Source: CBDCUC01 sp965222485
GTDB taxonomy: Bacteria > Pseudomonadota > Alphaproteobacteria > Rhizobiales > Hyphomicrobiaceae
Direction of reading: 5' to 3'
Length of the DNA stretch: 64,000 bases
NCBI GenBank assembly: GCA_965222485.1
Contig: CBDCUC010000040.1
Coordinates: 1,612,001 to 1,676,000 of the forward strand
The position numbers and the translations under genes were made by a program. The notes beneath the pieces were generated by a model that did no database searches, had not been told where the DNA came from, and worked only from the letters and a program-made list of their open reading frames with translations. Shown in pieces: positions 53,618 through 62,270 of this stretch; position 1 is the stretch's first letter, and every line of letters starts with the position of its first letter.

Positions 53618-54871
53618 TCAACTCTCATGGGCTGTTTCGACGCTGGTGCCTGGTTGCGCGACAATTTCCAACGGCCACATGATGTGCACCGCGCAGCCCC
53701 GCTGCTCGGCTGGATTGGACCGCAGTTCGAGCCGGCCGCCAATTGTCTCAACCGTGCGCCTGATGAATGCGAGCCCCATGCCATGTCCTTTCGGTTCCTG
53801 TGTTGTTGAAAGGGTCCGAAACGGCAGCAGGGCGCTTTCATGATGGCGAGGGTCGATTCCTGGGCCGTCGTCTGCCACCACAAATTCAATGAATGCGGTT
53901 GATTTGTCGCGATTGGGGGTATCGGCCACCGGTGATGCGGTGGGGTTCATGTTGGCCTCGATTGTGATGAGACCCTCGTCGCGGTCGTGATGTTTGATCG
54001 CATTGTCGACCAGATTTCTCAACACTAGGTCGAGTGGGGCGGCGGCTGTTCGTAGGGTCGGCCATTCGCCGCGGATTTGGACGTGAAAGCCGGCAGGGCG
54101 GGAAATGGATGACACGACGGATTTAACAAGGTCGGCAGTGTTGACGTCTGTTACCGTATCTGATTTGTGCCCGACGCTTGCATAGTCCAGCAATGCTGAC
54201 AGCATGCCTGTCATGCGACGAGATTGAGCACGAAGGGCCTCAAGTTTTTTTTGAAGTGCCGGTGTCTGTTGTCCGTCGATTTGCGTTTCGATGTCGTCTG
54301 CGAGATAGCGCAATGCTCTCAGCGGAGCTTGCAGGTCGTGCGAGATAATAGCCGCGTAGTCTTCCAAATCGCGGTTCGCAAGTTCAAGCTGAGCATTGGC
54401 TTGTGCAAGCTCGCGCGACTTTGCGATGACCTGCTCCTCCGCGATCAGACGTGCGCGCATCTGGCGGCTAAGTTCGAGTTGTGGTCCAGTATCGGTGATC
54501 GCACGCGAGGCCAGGAACAGATACCGGTTGGACGCTGGCGCCCACATGACAGTGAGATTTATGCGAGGTGTTTCTCCTTGCGCGTTGACGATGACGATGG
54601 CCGGCAGGTTCAGTGTGTTGGCAGGCTCTGAACGTAGAGCGTGAATGTCGTCTTCATAACCGGAAAGCGCCGGGCAGCACTCGGTGATCGGAAGTCCAAT
54701 TTCTGCAAAGTTAACAAGACTGCCAAATCTCGCCACGATGTCGAGTTCTTCATCAAACCAAACAAGGCCGTACATCTTGCGTTGTGCGAGTTCCCGTCCG
54801 GCTTCAACCAATGGAGCTTGCTGCAGTCCGGGCTCGGTGCGGCGTTGTGAATTTCGATGCTCAGAGGCCAC
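53618..54871 (-). CDS. Sensor histidine kinase of the GTPase locus
   Basis: 417 residues, no membrane segment. The N-terminal part (about 30-125) is PAS-like, followed by a helix of repeated Glu/Ala/Leu (about 135-172). HisKA has the phosphoryl His178 in ISHDLQAPLRAL (the ISHDLxxPL subtype of phytochrome-like kinases). The HATPase has LRNLVDNAIKHH, VADDGPGI and GHGMGLAFIRR. The start is GTG at 54871 with GGAGG upstream, and it overlaps the end of the GTPase gene by 11 bases, implying coupled translation. A cytoplasmic kinase fits a signal delivered by the neighbouring membrane protein and GTPase. Confidence 0.9.
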   Translation of the reverse strand: MASEHRNSQRRTEPGLQQAPLVEAGRELAQRKMYGLVWFDEELDIVARFGSLVNFAEIGLPITECCPALSGYEDDIHALRSEPANTLNLPAIVIVNAQGETPRINLTVMWAPASNRYLFLASRAITDTGPQLELSRQMRARLIAEEQVIAKSRELAQANAQLELANRDLEDYAAIISHDLQAPLRALRYLADDIETQIDGQQTPALQKKLEALRAQSRRMTGMLSALLDYASVGHKSDTVTDVNTADLVKSVVSSISRPAGFHVQIRGEWPTLRTAAAPLDLVLRNLVDNAIKHHDRDEGLITIEANMNPTASPVADTPNRDKSTAFIEFVVADDGPGIDPRHHESALLPFRTLSTTQEPKGHGMGLAFIRRTVETIGGRLELRSNPAEQRGCAVHIMWPLEIVAQPGTSVETAHES

Positions 54872-55367
54872 GACGGTGGATTGCCTCCGCAGTTGTCACG
54901 AACGCGTTTTCTACATTCTCCCCCGTCTTTGCGCTGGTCTTGACGAGTGGCTGGGTTGGGTTTGCCAACGCGTCCGGGAGTTCTTCCTGCGTGTTTGATG
55001 TGATGAGGTCGTGCTTGTTGGCGATGAAGGTGTAATGGCGGCCGGGAAAGGCTTCTGCAAATCCTTGGCCTAGTGCAACCATCGTTTCCAGGGTCGATGG
55101 CCTGGTGATATCGCCGATGATCAAGGCACCAGCAGCTTGGCGCATATAGACGTGCTTGAACAGCGTATCGCCAAAATTGCCGTCGGTGTCCCAGATGATG
55201 AGGCTGCTGGCCGGTCTTTGCGAGGTTTCGGGGACCTCATAGCGGTAGACGTCGACGCCAAGCGTCGGCTTGTAATTGATTTCAAAGCGGTCGAGAACCA
55301 GACGTCGCACCAGAGAGGATTTGCCGACGCCGATCTCTCCCAAAAGCATAACTTTGTGTGCGCTCAT
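54861..55367 (-). CDS. Ras-like small GTPase
   Basis: 168-residue single-domain GTPase resembling Rab/Ras proteins. G1 P-loop GEIGVGKSS (10-18), switch I Thr in PTLGVD (about 35), G3 WDTDGN (59-64), G4 NKHD (117-120) and G5 TSAKT (144-148) are in canonical order. G3 differs from the usual DTAGQ: Ala is Asp62, and the catalytic Gln is Asn64. No prenylation motif is present. The start overlaps the stop of the OmpA-type gene by four bases, and its end overlaps the kinase gene. It probably cycles under control of the neighbouring longin-like domain. Confidence 0.92.
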   Translation of the reverse strand: MSAHKVMLLGEIGVGKSSLVRRLVLDRFEINYKPTLGVDVYRYEVPETSQRPASSLIIWDTDGNFGDTLFKHVYMRQAAGALIIGDITRPSTLETMVALGQGFAEAFPGRHYTFIANKHDLITSNTQEELPDALANPTQPLVKTSAKTGENVENAFVTTAEAIHRRGL

Positions 55368-57583
55368 CTTGCGCTTTCACCGTTAAAGCCGATTTCGAAC
55401 TCGACGCGGCGATTGGGCGTTCCCGCACCAACGGCGGCGGACAAATCCCGTGCGTCACGCCGTCCAACGGCTGCCAGCAATCGTTGGGGGACACCGCGCG
55501 ATAGAAGCTCGCGGTAAACTTTGTCAGCGCGGCGCTGCGACAACGATGTGTTGTCATCGTCCTGACCGCGTAGATCTGTATAGCCGACGACGCGCACCAG
55601 GATTTCTGCCTTTGTGATCAATGCGGCAGCCTCATCGAGTGTTTTTTTGGTTTGCGCTGTGTTGCGGTAATCAGTTGCCGTTGAGAAGAAGACGGCATTT
55701 GTGCGCGCCCATTTATCCAGGATTTCGAAGGGTGTCTGTATTGCGTTCTGGCGGCTTTGAACGGCATTGGTTGCAGCGAGGACGAGAGCAGATAGGCGCT
55801 CTGTTTCCGCTGCAAGGCTTTGTGCAGCGGCTACTTCGGCCGAGATTGTGCCTGATTGATCGTTTTCATCCGATGGTCGCGATGGGATGGGTGGTGAGGC
55901 TGGTTCAAGCGAAGTTGCAATAGCCGAGCCGGTTAGTAGACCGGATAATTGTTGATTGGCGCCGCGCAGTTCTGCGGCCAAGTCGTTCAGTGGGGCTGCC
56001 AGCGTTTGGAGCGCTTCAGTGCTGGTCGCTGAATCGGCTGCAGTTGTGCGTAGCGTCTCAAGTTTGGCGCGAACTTGCTGTACCGACGCGGCGGTCTCAC
56101 TCGCGGTTTGTTTTCCGGCGTCGTCGATGGTTAAGTCAGCCAGTCCTGTAAGTACGGGCAAGGCTTTTACCAGCCGTTCCTGACTTTGCTTGGTGCTATG
56201 CAGCAGCAGGCGACGGTCGATGTGGCTGCGAAGTCCGGCGATGTCGGTTCGTACATTGGTGCGCAATCCGGTAATGTTATCATTCATACCGGTGACGTTT
56301 TCGCGCAGGTTCGCAATGGCGCTGCGAAGTTGGGCAACCTCCGGACCGGTGTCGCGGGGAGCTTCAGGCAGCAGTGCGATTTGATCGTTGATCTTCGTTG
56401 TCGGTAGGATATTTTGCAGTCGCGCAATGACCTGCGACTTGGCATCATTGTTGGGTGCGAGTCCTGCAAGCGTAATAGCTTCGCCGTAGGGTGCGACTGT
56501 CAGGCGTGTTGGATACCCCCTGAGCTCTGCAGACCGGTCAATGATGCCAGTGGCCAGCGTGCGAACACGCTCCGTCGTAAAGTTGTAGTACAGGCTCCAT
56601 GCCATCACGGCGCAAATGCAAGCCAGAAGCAATGATGTTGCGAAGCTTACCGGCTTAATGCCGAACGGTAGCGAGACCAATTGCTCCTGCTTGCGGCTAA
56701 TGCGGCTGTTGAGCGTTTCGGCCAGATGAGAGAGTATTTTGGCGGCTTCATCTTCCTTGGTCTGTCCCGCCGTAGTACCAGCTGCACCAAGCGCTCCTGG
56801 ATTGATGTCGAGGCTGTCGTGATGCTGCTCGATTGTTTCCAGGAACGCTTCGTCGATCACCTGTTCGATTGATGCAGGCGCTGAGCCTTCGCATTTTGCT
56901 GCCACTAGATATGTGGGCGAAGCGCGCAAGTAGACGCAGGCGTCGCCCAGATCGATCATGCGAAGCGTGGTTCCCTCTGCGTTGAAGGCCTCAGTGGCAA
57001 ATTCGTTGATTGCGGTCAGGATACCGCTCATGACGTGGTCTTGGTTGGACTTGCCCGCTGCGGACGGCCAACGCGCAATCAGCTCGCCGGAGCCGCGGCG
57101 TATCAGATAGATCTCCTCGGTGTTGAGGTTCTGTGTTTCCGCCAGTGCAATTTCCGCCATCGAGCGTCCGGTCATGACGCTTTTGATACGCAGCGTGAAG
57201 GGATTATGTTCCAAACGCTGATTGACCTGCTTCATCAGGTCTTTCATGGCGCTGGAGACGTAGCTTGAAACTAGGCGGCCCGTAATGGGGTAAAGGGCCT
57301 CGACCAGTTCGTCCTGGCTATTGTGGATTTCGGTTTTGATAGTGCTGACGACGAGAGGTGCGATCGCCTGTGACAATTGCGCATGCCGTTCGATCTCGGC
57401 CGTGCGCAGGGCCCCATCGAGAACGGTTGCAACCGAGGTGCGCAAGCGCTCGTCCGTGCCTGCTCTTTCGAAGACAGCATCCAGACGCTGTCTGATGTCG
57501 GCCTGACGGTTTTGTAGTTCGCTCAGAGCCTGGTTTTCGCTATCGAACAGAAGTTCTTTTAGTTTATCGACGCCTTGCGACAT
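55364..57583 (-). CDS. Membrane-spanning OmpA-family protein with longin/roadblock-like cytoplasmic domain
   Basis: 739 residues. An N-terminal helical part (1-130) precedes a longin/roadblock-like domain (about 125-250): LEHNPFTLRI, TGRSMAEIAL, IYLIRRGSGELIA, VMSGILTAINEF and LVAAKCEGSAP. One membrane helix lies at about 313-333. Outside, residues about 345-405 resemble a BON-type domain, about 410-620 form coiled coils, and 630-735 is an OmpA-type peptidoglycan-binding domain (VRVVGYTD-x-RG, SLSQRRADKVY). The protein thus links the cell wall to a cytoplasmic domain of a fold that binds Ras-like GTPases, and the GTPase gene overlaps it. The family is recalled as widespread but uncharacterised. 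Confidence 0.88.
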   Translation of the reverse strand: MSQGVDKLKELLFDSENQALSELQNRQADIRQRLDAVFERAGTDERLRTSVATVLDGALRTAEIERHAQLSQAIAPLVVSTIKTEIHNSQDELVEALYPITGRLVSSYVSSAMKDLMKQVNQRLEHNPFTLRIKSVMTGRSMAEIALAETQNLNTEEIYLIRRGSGELIARWPSAAGKSNQDHVMSGILTAINEFATEAFNAEGTTLRMIDLGDACVYLRASPTYLVAAKCEGSAPASIEQVIDEAFLETIEQHHDSLDINPGALGAAGTTAGQTKEDEAAKILSHLAETLNSRISRKQEQLVSLPFGIKPVSFATSLLLACICAVMAWSLYYNFTTERVRTLATGIIDRSAELRGYPTRLTVAPYGEAITLAGLAPNNDAKSQVIARLQNILPTTKINDQIALLPEAPRDTGPEVAQLRSAIANLRENVTGMNDNITGLRTNVRTDIAGLRSHIDRRLLLHSTKQSQERLVKALPVLTGLADLTIDDAGKQTASETAASVQQVRAKLETLRTTAADSATSTEALQTLAAPLNDLAAELRGANQQLSGLLTGSAIATSLEPASPPIPSRPSDENDQSGTISAEVAAAQSLAAETERLSALVLAATNAVQSRQNAIQTPFEILDKWARTNAVFFSTATDYRNTAQTKKTLDEAAALITKAEILVRVVGYTDLRGQDDDNTSLSQRRADKVYRELLSRGVPQRLLAAVGRRDARDLSAAVGAGTPNRRVEFEIGFNGESAR

Positions 57584-57665
57584 GGATTACTGATCCGCGG
57601 CTTGTTCGGCGGGCTCCCCACGTTGGAAATGTAATTGGTTTCACGCGCCTTGAACGCGCAAAAAA

Positions 57666-57980
57666 TTAGGTTCGGGTGATTGTGCGTACCCTGTCCCCGA
57701 GTTCTTCAATGGAGCGTGCCAACTCGTCGAATGCGGCGCGCTGCTCGCCTTGCGTCTCACCTGCGAGGGCTTCTATGCGGGCTTGGATCGCGTCAAACTT
57801 ATGACCCAGGTCTGTCTCCAACGCGTGCAAGCGCGATTCAATTGCTGTAAGCCGCGTCTCGCTATGGCGCATCTGGTCGCCGAGAAGCAGTTCGCGGATT
57901 TGCTCCATTCTTTCGTCGCCCAAGTCGCCAGTGCTTGATGCTGTCGCATTACGAAGCGCATTCAACGATGTTGCGTTCAT
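57666..57980 (-). CDS. Small coiled-coil protein of the GTPase locus
   Basis: 104 residues, mostly a predicted coiled coil: leucines and alanines at heptad positions in RLTAIESRLHALETDL and HKFDAIQARIEALA, with a charged C-terminal helix. No membrane segment or signal. The ATG is preceded by AAGAGAG. It starts the cassette, 82 bases before the OmpA-type gene, and may be a regulator or structural partner of the GTPase module. Function unknown. Confidence 0.75.
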   Translation of the reverse strand: MNATSLNALRNATASSTGDLGDERMEQIRELLLGDQMRHSETRLTAIESRLHALETDLGHKFDAIQARIEALAGETQGEQRAAFDELARSIEELGDRVRTITRT

Positions 57981-58383
57981 GGTTTAACTCTCTTTACCCG
58001 GGCAAATCTCGCAACTGGTCAACAGTGTTCATTGACGGCTGGCGCCAGTACGTGACGGGACGTGGCCTCAAATTCCACGCCAACTTGGTGATATAGGTCC
58101 ACCGAGTACGTTACTACATCTGTGCCAGAATGCCACGTCTATGATTTGTCTCATTCTTTAAGGGAAATTGGGTGTAGCAACCAGGCGTCCAATTGGTGGA
58201 GCAAGGATGATGCTGCAACGATAGGAAAGGCCGCCTCACCGGTGTGAAGCGGCCCAATTTAGTATGTTTTATCCCAAAGACTCACAAGGTCTAAAGGTTA
58301 AACGCGGGCTGCGGTGTTTGGTGCGCGCTGCAAAATTTCAGACCCAGCCCGCAGGTGGCGGGACCGGCAATTTTGGCCGACGG
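57981..58383. other. Intergenic region upstream of the GTPase cassette
   Basis: About 400 bases. It holds the presumed promoter of the leftward cassette (not pinned down) and the terminator-like hairpin of the DUF2853 gene, listed separately. No supported open frame. Confidence 0.45.
58229..58254 (-). terminator. Possible terminator downstream of DUF2853 gene
   Basis: On the minus strand GGCCGC and GCGGCC form a stem with a 14-base loop, followed by TTTCCT. It lies about 130 bases after the DUF2853 stop codon and upstream of the cassette, so it could separate the two transcripts. Confidence 0.45.
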
Positions 58384-58704
58384 TCAGGCAAGTTTGTCCA
58401 ATTTTCCGAATTTTTCGGCAAGAAGGTAATAGAATGTTACGCGATGCTTGCGTTGATCGCCCTTCATTTTTTCGCAGATATCTTTGATGGCCGCATCGAG
58501 CGTTTTGTCGTCGTCGGTCAGCCCAAGTTTCTTTTTTAGCCAACTGTCGCGCACGCGGGCAAGTTCGTCCTTACTGGAACATGAGACAAGGGAAGCGTCC
58601 TTGCTGCGAAGGGCTATGCCAAGGTGCTTAACGATGCCGGCCACGGCGTCCCCATTTAAATTCGAAGCATACCGCTTCACGTCGTCATCATATTCGGTGC
58701 TCAT
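58384..58704 (-). CDS. DUF2853 family protein
   Basis: 106 residues, cytoplasmic, helical. The family pattern is visible: YASNLNGDAVAGIVKHLGIAL, split as YASNLNGDAV and AGIVKHLGIAL, then CSSKDELARVRDSWLKKKLGL, AAIKDICEKM and RVTFYYLLAEKFGKL. Function of the family is unknown. It lies upstream of the GTPase cassette on the same strand; a probable terminator separates them. Confidence 0.85.
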   Translation of the reverse strand: MSTEYDDDVKRYASNLNGDAVAGIVKHLGIALRSKDASLVSCSSKDELARVRDSWLKKKLGLTDDDKTLDAAIKDICEKMKGDQRKHRVTFYYLLAEKFGKLDKLA

Positions 58705-58925
58705 TTCGCATGCTCTCCTGTTTTGCGGCCAGAGGCTTCATCGCGCGTTTCAAGCGGTGACAGACGGCATATCACTGCCAGCCTATCCGCACCGCCGCCG
58801 CGGTCAGAGTGGTGGATTCGCATGTCGTAGATATGCTGTGCTCCACAGCGCAATGAATAACCGATGGTCACGGGAGGCCAAGACCGATTTTGGAATAAGA
58901 GCCTCTTCAGCCCGGCGTTGCTCGG

Positions 58926-60023
58926 TTAGATAGACGGTACCAACCCGGCATGGCGTCCTAGTATCTCGCGGCGGAAGGCCATATAGCTGGCATTGATCAG
59001 CTGAGAAGTGGAATCGGTGGCGGCCGTGTGTGCCACGACGGCGTCGGTAACCCTAGAGATGGCAGCATTTAGTTCGGCGTGAGCCGTGGAGGTGCGCATT
59101 TTGTGTACCTCCTGCAACGTTTTGCTCAAGACCGCTTCTTGATGGGCTGCGATGGCGCGGGAGTTGCGGAAACCTGTCTGGGCGCACCCTTCTATCAGGG
59201 CTCGCTCCGTGGGCGTCAACTTCTGCCAAAGCTCGTGACCCACTGAGAACGCAACGGCTGTTCCGCTGACGTGGAGGCCAGGTGCGGTGATGTTGCTTGT
59301 GGTTTGGTGTAGGCCAAGCGTCATGTTGTGATAGTTGTTGCCCCATTCCGCGGCGACGATTTTGCCTTGCGCGAGTGCGTCTGCGAGTTCTGATGAGGGT
59401 ACATCAACAACGGTGCCTCCCAGTGCTGTGGCAACCGATGCACCAAGACCCTGGGCGGCGATTTTGAGGCCGGAGAAGTTTGTTCGGTCTGACAGTGTGG
59501 CAGATGACCAAATGGCGGGATTGGTTCCGAGATGACCGACCAAAAGCGATTTCACCCCGAACTGTGCCGATAAGCTGTCCCACAGATCCTGGCCGCCGCC
59601 AATGTGAAGCCATGCGTCAAGGTCGTTGGCGTCAAGGCCGAGGGTATGGGGAAGGCCTGCGAAATACGAGAAAGCAGGATGATGTCTGGCGTTGTCATGC
59701 TCAATGCCGACGTAAAGGTCGGCCTGGCCGCTCTTTAGTGTAGCGATTGACCCCTTATTTGAAACTGCGTCGCTGTCGACCCTGCGGACGGAGAGACGGC
59801 CATCAGAGGCATCGGTGAGGGCGCGGGCCAACTGAAAGACTTCATCGGCAAGTCCGGCGACACCGTTACCCCAGGGGCTTACCAATCTTAACTCGCGACG
59901 TCCCTTGATGGTTGCTGGGGCGGCAAGTTCAGTTGCCGCATTTGCCTCGGCCGTGGCTGTCTTGGTTGCGGTTACGGCTGCAACTGCAGCGCCCGTGGTC
60001 TTAATAAACTCACGACGATCCAT
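58926..60023 (-). CDS. TRAP-type substrate-binding protein, orphan
   Basis: 365 residues from the ATG at 60023 (GGAGAG upstream). A Tat-type signal (DRREFIKTTGAAVAAV) precedes a DctP-like core: LRLVSPWGNGVAGLADEVFQ, LKSGQADLYVGIEHDN, LKIAAQGLGASVATALGG and VPSSELADALAQGKIVAAEW. The C-terminal helix is typical of DctP. No TRAP permease lies nearby, so the protein must pair with a distant permease or act as a sensor or scavenging protein. The upstream frame to 60101 lacks signal character. Confidence 0.88.
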   Translation of the reverse strand: MDRREFIKTTGAAVAAVTATKTATAEANAATELAAPATIKGRRELRLVSPWGNGVAGLADEVFQLARALTDASDGRLSVRRVDSDAVSNKGSIATLKSGQADLYVGIEHDNARHHPAFSYFAGLPHTLGLDANDLDAWLHIGGGQDLWDSLSAQFGVKSLLVGHLGTNPAIWSSATLSDRTNFSGLKIAAQGLGASVATALGGTVVDVPSSELADALAQGKIVAAEWGNNYHNMTLGLHQTTSNITAPGLHVSGTAVAFSVGHELWQKLTPTERALIEGCAQTGFRNSRAIAAHQEAVLSKTLQEVHKMRTSTAHAELNAAISRVTDAVVAHTAATDSTSQLINASYMAFRREILGRHAGLVPSI

Positions 60024-60322
60024 GGTCTTAAACTCTCCATCAACGCGGTACGGGTGCCGCTTTTGCGCACAGCCCGCAGACGACCGTGACTTCGGGGCCA
60101 AGTACGGCCATCAAAACCCAATGGCGGCCGGTTGGCAACGGTGGAGATCAGGTGTTGGGCGGTTTAGCGGCGGGGGCACCAATTGCCGGAGGCCGTTGCT
60201 GGTTTTGTCGGTGCTGCCGTCCCAGGTCGCAGGATCGTCTTTCCCAGCCGTTTCCCGGTCTTATTGCTAACTCAGGTGCCAGGAGCCGAGCGCTGGTGTG
60301 ATGCTCGGTCGAACGTTCAGGA

Positions 60323-60715
60323 TTAATTGGTGCGCAACATGTAGCTTACGGAATGGAAGAAGTTCTCCGGCCCCGTGTAGCCCGGAATTCGAAAAATTTC
60401 CTTGTTGTCCTTGATCAAAACTGCCGTCGGGACAATTGAGACCGGCGCGACCAAATCCATTCGGTCCAGGCGCTCGGCATTGACGTCCAAATAGTGTAGC
60501 GGCGCGACTTTCTGGTGCTTTGATGTGACGTAGGTCGGTTCGACGTCGCGGCGAAACAGTTTGCAGTAGATGCAGCCCTTCGCTTCGACAACAACCATTT
60601 CAAATTCGGCTGCAGGTTCGGCGGGGCTCGTGACGTCGCGTTCGGCTTTGCAGGCTGGCAATGTCAACAGGAGGGTTGCAGCGATTGCCAGCGACGACTT
60701 GAACACGCGGACCAT
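60323..60715 (-). CDS. Thioredoxin-like lipoprotein
   Basis: 130 residues from the ATG at 60715 (GAAGG upstream). Lipoprotein signal peptide with lipobox LPAC. The mature part is thioredoxin-like: MVVVEAKGCIYCKLF with a CxxC pair, a helix, and the cis-proline in SIVPTAVLI. It resembles SoxS/SoxW-type periplasmic reductases that reduce disulfides in exported or metal-handling proteins. The longer frame to 60910 has no signal. It lies between the orphan TRAP protein and the NicO-type exporter. Confidence 0.85.
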   Translation of the reverse strand: MVRVFKSSLAIAATLLLTLPACKAERDVTSPAEPAAEFEMVVVEAKGCIYCKLFRRDVEPTYVTSKHQKVAPLHYLDVNAERLDRMDLVAPVSIVPTAVLIKDNKEIFRIPGYTGPENFFHSVSYMLRTN

Positions 60716-60970
60716 AATTGTGAGATCACCTTCTTGAAACAAGAGCACTGAAGAAGCTCGCCGAGGCGCACATCTATCGGCGCCAAAAACGACTTTCGAG
60801 AGCCAGAGGTTAAACCGATCTCGCCGTGTTCGCGCGTCACTTATGAAAGCGCAGTTAATCGCCGTTTCAAATTGGCACGGCTGTGCGGCGGTGAAACGCA
60901 GCTGTTTCATGGGCGCACAATTCAGGGCTCCGATGCGCTTGCGAGAGCGGACAGAGTGCCGGTGATACGC

Positions 60971-62146
60971 TCAGAACGGTGCGGTTGGCTGGAGGGAGGC
61001 AGCGAAGAATACTGCGCCGAGAAGGAATACCAGCGAGGCGCCGACAAGACCTGCAAATGTTTGTATGCGGGCGGCCCACAGGCTTTGCTTCCCGGCCATG
61101 CGGGTCGCAAATTCGCGTGAGCCTACGGCTAGTGCTGCCAATGCTGAGACTGTTAGTGCGGTTCCGAAAGCCATTGCAAAGGTCGCGAATATTCCCGCCC
61201 AAAGCAGTCCTTGCGTAAGTGCAAAAATCAAAACAAGAACCGCGCCGGTGCACGGACGTATGCCGACCGCGAGCGCAATTGCGCCTGCCTTGCGCCAGGA
61301 CCATTCACCTTCAAGATCTTGCGCCGATGGCATGTGGGCATGGCCACAGCAGGTTGGATCAGCGCAGTTGTGGTCGTGGTGGTGGGCGTGTGCGTTAGAG
61401 ATGGCGGCGTGCTGTTGGTCTGGGTCTTGGGTCGGGCTGCTAGGCTTGCGGTTTGCGCTGCTCCGTAGGTTGCGCAATTGACTTGCCAAAAGCCAGGCAC
61501 CGACAATGGCGACAAAGCCCCAGCTCAGTGTCGTTATCCATGCTTCAGTCGTTCTGATTTCCAGGCTTGTCGCGCGAAATGCTACCGCGAGGATTGCGAC
61601 CAGCGCGATTGCAGACAGAGCCTGGATGAAGGCGGCCAGGAAGGACAATGCAATTCCACGACGGACTGTGCGTTCGTTAGCAAGAACGTAGGAAGAAATG
61701 ACCGCCTTCCCATGTCCGGGTCCGGCCGCATGTAAGACGCCATAGGCGAAGCTCAAGAAGGCAAGCATGAATGCGCCTGAAACAATGCCATCGGTTTTGA
61801 GGCTGCGCACGGCCTTTGTGAGCTGCCGATTGACGTTCTGCTGCTGCTTGAGGATCCAGATCCACGCCCGGTCCAACGGCCCGATTTTCCGTGGCGATTT
61901 TCGAGCGCGTGTGCCCGGTTGCTGCCGACCTTCCGTCAAGCCCCTGCCTGCCAGCGCGGAGGGTGGGGTTGCGGTTTTTGCGCCGGGATTTTCGGCGGCG
62001 AAAGGTGTGTTCGCCGGAACAATGAGCGCAAGCCCGATTGCGGCTACGAACAGCGCGAACACAAAAACAGTGAAGGCGTTGAGCTGAGTGCGACGTGCGG
62101 CGTGGTTTGGCAGTCTGGGCGCTTGTGTTGTTTGCATCAGCGTCAC
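60971..62146 (-). CDS. NicO/RcnA-family nickel-cobalt exporter
   Basis: 391-residue membrane protein. The first helix region (about 23-45) is followed by a hydrophilic segment and the core: GVLHAAGPGHGKAVISSY with the family HAAGPGHGK motif. Then comes a histidine/cysteine-rich cytoplasmic loop (about 245-275: HAHAHHHDHN and CCGHAHM), and VGIRPCTGAVLVLIFAL, also a family motif. Four or more further helices follow. It probably exports or otherwise handles nickel or cobalt. The start is GTG at 62146, with ATG three codons later. It is followed leftward by the thioredoxin-like gene; the DUF1007 gene lies upstream. Confidence 0.9.
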   Translation of the reverse strand: MTLMQTTQAPRLPNHAARRTQLNAFTVFVFALFVAAIGLALIVPANTPFAAENPGAKTATPPSALAGRGLTEGRQQPGTRARKSPRKIGPLDRAWIWILKQQQNVNRQLTKAVRSLKTDGIVSGAFMLAFLSFAYGVLHAAGPGHGKAVISSYVLANERTVRRGIALSFLAAFIQALSAIALVAILAVAFRATSLEIRTTEAWITTLSWGFVAIVGAWLLASQLRNLRSSANRKPSSPTQDPDQQHAAISNAHAHHHDHNCADPTCCGHAHMPSAQDLEGEWSWRKAGAIALAVGIRPCTGAVLVLIFALTQGLLWAGIFATFAMAFGTALTVSALAALAVGSREFATRMAGKQSLWAARIQTFAGLVGASLVFLLGAVFFAASLQPTAPF

Positions 62147-62270
62147 GTTTGTCCAATCTTGCCAACTACTCTGATTTGTTCGGGGCAGTCTTTAACATGG
62201 CGTGGGTCGTGGTTGCTGATGGTAAGGATACGCGCCTGCTCGTTGCAACCGCTCACGTGCACTCTTCATG

